Shown here: positions 43,934-46,560 of the stretch, in pieces
Position numbering within the stretch: the first letter of the stretch is position 1
Layout: every line of letters starts with the position of its first letter
Assembly: GCF_013116825.1 (NCBI RefSeq)
Contig: NZ_JABFNS010000068.1
Span: forward strand, 1-46,560
Reading direction: 5' to 3'
Length of the DNA: 46,560 nucleotides
DNA from: Myxococcus xanthus
GTDB taxonomy: Bacteria > Myxococcota > Myxococcia > Myxococcales > Myxococcaceae
The notes under the pieces: model-generated
Seen by the model: the letters and a program-made list of their open reading frames with translations, nothing else
Databases searched by the model: none
Told to the model about the DNA's origin: nothing
Made by a program: the position numbers and the translations under genes

Positions 43934-44590
43934 CTACTTCTTCGCCGGGGCCTTCGCGTCCTTGGCCGGAGCCGCCTTCGCGTCCTTGGCCGGCGCCGCC
44001 GCGGCAGCCGCCGGGCCCGCCTCCACGGCCTCCGGCGCGCTGATGACGGCCAGGGTGTAGTTGACGTTCGTCTTCACCGACACGCCCTCGGGCAGCTTCA
44101 GATCGTTGATGTGGAGCACCTCAGCGATCTTCATCGGCGTCACGTCCACTTCGATCTTCTCGGGGATGGCGCCCGGCAGCGACCACACCTCGATCTCACG
44201 GCGGGCCTGGGTCAGCAGACCGCCGTCCGCCACACCCTGCGCGCGGCCGGTGAGCACCAGCGGCACGTTGACCTTCACCTTGTCGGTGGGGCGCACGTCC
44301 AGGAAGTCCGCGTGCAGGATGGCGCGGGTGACGGGGTCCATCTGGTAGTCCTTCAGGAGCACCTGGCGGTCACCGCCCTCCACCTTGATCTGGATCAGGG
44401 TGTTGAACTTGTGCGGGGTGTTGATGGCCTGGCGGACCGCCTTGGGGTTCACGGAGATGTGCACCGGCTTCTCCAGGTGCTTTCCGTAGACGACGGCGGG
44501 AATCAGACCCTCGGCGCGCAGGCGGCGGGCAACGCCCTTGCCGGAACCCTCACGCGGCTTGGCCTCGAGGGTGCTCGTATTGACGGACAT
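43934..44590 (-). CDS. rplY: 50S ribosomal protein L25 (CTC-type, long form)
   Basis: 218 residues, a long L25/TL5/CTC form. The N-terminal 5S-rRNA-binding domain reads LEAKPREGSGKGVARRLRAE, GLIPAVVYGKHLE and VLLKDYQMDPV. The C-terminal domain follows (VKVNVPLVLTGRAQGVADGG, DLKLPEG). The tail is repetitive: AAPAKDAKAAPAKDAKAPAKK in part. Reading the DNA, 43950-43969 and 43974-43993 are an exact 20-base direct repeat, so the tail may vary in copy number. Binds 5S rRNA; the Bacillus relative Ctc is stress-linked. Upstream gap to prs is 173 bases. Confidence 0.95.
   Translation of the reverse strand: MSVNTSTLEAKPREGSGKGVARRLRAEGLIPAVVYGKHLEKPVHISVNPKAVRQAINTPHKFNTLIQIKVEGGDRQVLLKDYQMDPVTRAILHADFLDVRPTDKVKVNVPLVLTGRAQGVADGGLLTQARREIEVWSLPGAIPEKIEVDVTPMKIAEVLHINDLKLPEGVSVKTNVNYTLAVISAPEAVEAGPAAAAAAPAKDAKAAPAKDAKAPAKK
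43950..43993. repeat. Exact 20-base tandem direct repeat in rplY tail
   Basis: GCCTTCGCGTCCTTGGCCGG occurs at 43950-43969 and again at 43974-43993 (period 24 bases, eight codons), encoding the repeated PAKDAKA tail. Slippage at this site would change the tail by eight residues in frame. Confidence 0.9.
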
Positions 44591-44763
44591 GGAATCCTCA
44601 CGGATGGGACTGCGGGTGCCACCGGCGGCCCTGGCGCCCTCGGCATCCCGCCCCAGTGGCGGGCCCCGAAGACGGCGCCTGTGAAGACCTCCGATGGAGG
44701 GCCGTGCACATGCCAGCCGGAGGGCCTGGAGTCAAGCCACCCGGCGGGCAAGCGCGCGCCGGC

Positions 44764-45714
44764 TCAGACGAACAGCGAGCTGAGCGAGTCGGCGCGGTGG
44801 ATGCGGGCAATGGCCTCGCCGAAGAGGCGCTCGGTGGTGAGCAGGCGGATCTTCGAGCAGGCCTGCGCCGCCGGAGACAGCGGCACGGTGTCCGTGAAGA
44901 CGACCTCTTCCAGCACCGAGTCCTGGATGCGCTGGATGGCCGGGCCGGAGAGGATGGGGTGGACCGCGTACGCCACCACGCGCCGTGCGCCCTTGGCCTT
45001 CAGCGCCGCGGCCGCCTGGGCGAGCGTACCGGCGGTGTCCACCATGTCGTCCACCAGCACCGCGTCCTTGCCGCTCACGTCGCCGATGAGGTTCATCACC
45101 TCCGACGCGTTGGGGCGGGGACGGCGCTTGTCGATGATGGCCAGGCCCGTGTTCAGCCGCTTGGAGTACGCGCGGGCGCGCTCCACGCCGCCGGCGTCCG
45201 GCGAGACGATGACCAGCTCCTGCGACTCCGGGAAGCGCTTGCGCAGGTCCTCCAGGAACACCGGCGAGCCATAGAGGTGGTCCGAGGGGATGTTGAAGAA
45301 GCCCTGGATCTGCCCCGCGTGCATGTCCATGGACACCACGCGCCCGGCGCCCGCTGACTCCAGCAGGTCCGCGATGAGCTTCGCGGTGATGGGGGTACGC
45401 GGCGCCACCTTCCGGTCCTGACGGGCGTACCCGTAGTACGGAATGACGGCGGTGATGGAACCAGCGCTCGCCCGCTTGAGCGCGTCACACATGATGAGCA
45501 ACTCCATCAGGTGATCGTTCGCGGGCGGGCAGGTCGACTGGAGGATGAAGACATCGTGGCCGCGGACGTTCTCGCCGATCTCGACGTGAATCTCCCCGTC
45601 CGAGAACCGACCGACCTCCGCCTTGCCCAGAGGGCGCTTGAGGTACTCGCAGATGCGATGCGCCAGGCCGGGATTCGAGTTCCCGGCGAACACCTTGAAG
45701 TCACGCGGCTGCAT
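44764..45714 (-). CDS. prs: Ribose-phosphate pyrophosphokinase
   Basis: 316 residues. The family's flexible and catalytic loops are intact: VFAGNSNPGLAHRICEYL, QSTCPPANDHLMELLIMCDA, IPYYGYARQDRK, DMHAGQIQGFFNIPSDHL and the PRPP-binding DDMVDTAGTLAQA. It makes PRPP from ribose-5-phosphate and ATP for nucleotides, histidine and tryptophan. The ATG at 45714 has 47 bases to spoVG upstream. The gene order spoVG-prs-rplY-pth follows. Confidence 0.97.
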   Translation of the reverse strand: MQPRDFKVFAGNSNPGLAHRICEYLKRPLGKAEVGRFSDGEIHVEIGENVRGHDVFILQSTCPPANDHLMELLIMCDALKRASAGSITAVIPYYGYARQDRKVAPRTPITAKLIADLLESAGAGRVVSMDMHAGQIQGFFNIPSDHLYGSPVFLEDLRKRFPESQELVIVSPDAGGVERARAYSKRLNTGLAIIDKRRPRPNASEVMNLIGDVSGKDAVLVDDMVDTAGTLAQAAAALKAKGARRVVAYAVHPILSGPAIQRIQDSVLEEVVFTDTVPLSPAAQACSKIRLLTTERLFGEAIARIHRADSLSSLFV

Positions 45715-45761
45715 GGTGGGGCCGCTGACTAACCTGTACGCGGACGGAAGGAAAGAAGTCG

Positions 45762-46061
45762 TTAGTCCAGGTCCGCTGGCGCTGCGACGAGCATCCCGGC
45801 TTGCGCCTGATGGAGGTGTCGCTCGTACTCCATCAGGATGACGCGTTCCATTTGACTCCGCGTATCCGCGTTGAGCGGGTGGGCAATGTCCTTGTACGTC
45901 CCATCCTTCCGCTTCTTGGCTGGCATCGCGATGAAGAGCCCGGTCGAGCCGTGAATGACCTTCAAATCGCGAATGACGAAGCAGTGGTCCAAGGTGATGG
46001 TGACGTACGCCTTGAGCTTGTCCTCTTCGACCGGAAACACCCGGACGTCGGTGATGTTCAT
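45762..46061 (-). CDS. spoVG: SpoVG-family RNA-binding regulator
   Basis: 99 residues. It matches SpoVG well: MNITDVRVFPVEEDKLKAYV, TLDHCFVIRDLKVIHGSTGL, FIAMPAKKRKDGTYKDIAHP and LNADTRSQMERVI. In Bacillus and relatives SpoVG affects development and division, and it binds nucleic acid. In myxobacteria a link to development is plausible but not shown here. An eight-G run lies at the ribosome-binding site, four bases before the ATG (46065-46072 on the plus strand as C). Confidence 0.95.
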   Translation of the reverse strand: MNITDVRVFPVEEDKLKAYVTITLDHCFVIRDLKVIHGSTGLFIAMPAKKRKDGTYKDIAHPLNADTRSQMERVILMEYERHLHQAQAGMLVAAPADLD

Positions 46062-46195
46062 GGTCCCCCCCCGAACCCGAAAGGTCGGAGCTGAAGGGAA
46101 GCCTGGGACATACCGGGTGCCAAATGCAAGCGCGGGCGCGAGGGAGATTTGCGCCACTGTTCAATGCCCCCACAGTCCGCCGCTGCGAGTGGAGG

Positions 46196-46549
46196 CTAGG
46201 TCAGCATTTGCGGCCAGTGCATGACCAGGTGGGTCAGGAACGCGAGGTGGTAGACCACGATGACGGCATACACGGCGGCGCCCAGCCGGATGGCGATGCG
46301 GCTGGCCTTGAGGTGCCGGTGGATGCACAGCAGCCACAGGCCCGCGTTCACGATGACCAGCTTGGAGAACATGAAGAAGAGCGGGGACTGCTCATAGGCC
46401 TCCCGCATGATGGGGTTGAGCTCCTCGGCCACGCCCAACTGGAGGAAGAAGAGGGTGAACAGCCCGTCCAGCAGGTTCAGCATCAACAAGGCCACGGACG
46501 CCGGTGACAGGTAGAAAGAAGCCCTGTTGCCCCACGCCCCCCCCCGCAT
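46196..46549 (-). CDS. DUF5658-like small membrane protein, cut by window end
   Basis: 117 residues shown. Three hydrophobic helices: SPASVALLMLNLLDGLFTLFF, FFMFSKLVIVNAGLWLLCIH and LGAAVYAVIVVYHLAFLTHL. NLLDGLFT and ELNPIM match the DUF5658 family of small membrane proteins. The frame stays open to the right edge, so the true start may lie outside. A nine-G run (46537-46545, C on the plus strand) lies three bases after the ATG used here. Confidence 0.75.
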   Translation of the reverse strand: MRGGAWGNRASFYLSPASVALLMLNLLDGLFTLFFLQLGVAEELNPIMREAYEQSPLFFMFSKLVIVNAGLWLLCIHRHLKASRIAIRLGAAVYAVIVVYHLAFLTHLVMHWPQMLT

Positions 46550-46560
46550 CTGTTCGATCG

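Overview
The window is high-GC DNA with strong G/C bias at third codon positions. It reads as a myxobacterial (Myxococcus/Corallococcus-type) chromosome segment. The evidence is a C-terminal MYXO-CTERM sorting signal on a secreted protein, a eukaryote-like Ser/Thr kinase beside housekeeping genes, and many short ATGA/GTGA overlaps within operons. No rRNA, tRNA, CRISPR array, phage module or transposase was seen. A perfect 20-bp inverted repeat sits at the extreme left edge.

Layout. 0.1-8.9 kb: an amidohydrolase-fold protein lacking two canonical metal ligands, an RlmI-like methyltransferase, a soluble Ser/Thr kinase, truA, a small membrane protein, a tandem universal stress protein, a CPA1 Na+/H+ antiporter and a TVP38/VTT membrane protein. 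8.9-17.2 kb: a complete arginine locus. A seven-gene operon on the minus strand (argF', argB, argE', argH, argG, a P-loop protein of unassigned function, argC) diverges from argR, with palindromic ARG boxes and a good sigma-70 promoter between them. The carbamoyltransferase is of the N-acylornithine type and the deacylase would act on N-acylcitrulline, so the pathway runs through acylated intermediates until citrulline. The orphan P-loop protein is the most interesting gene here, because it may supply the missing first (N-acylglutamate-forming) step. 17.4-29.8 kb is an accessory stretch: a tandem-domain secreted protein, an ECF-type sigma factor, a divergent qorB/qorR-like pair, a MYXO-CTERM propeller/Ig protein, a secreted M20 hydrolase, a YeiB/DUF418 membrane protein, a DUF4279 gene flanked by a small ORF and a possible coding remnant, a di-haem oxidoreductase, a luciferase-like monooxygenase and a spermidine-synthase-like protein.

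29.9-38.3 kb: clpB, a hypothetical gene, a translationally coupled trio (acidic protein, DUF1844 protein, membrane protein), a thiE / class-I amidotransferase / thiD-like operon, and dnaB. 38.4-41.4 kb: an acyltransferase, LytS-type kinase and LytTR regulator operon lying between dnaB and rplI. 41.6-46.5 kb: rplI, rpsR, rpsF, pth, rplY, prs, spoVG, an order that strongly recalls the Bacillus spoVG-prs-ctc-pth and rpsF-rpsR-rplI-dnaB neighbourhoods, then a DUF5658-like membrane gene cut by the window end. The ribosomal proteins carry unusual low-complexity tails: RGD/RGG-rich on S18, acidic on S6, Ala/Lys repeats on L25.

Start codons were chosen by ribosome-binding site, family start and overlap with the preceding gene. 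Product names come from motif recognition by eye, not from database searches.
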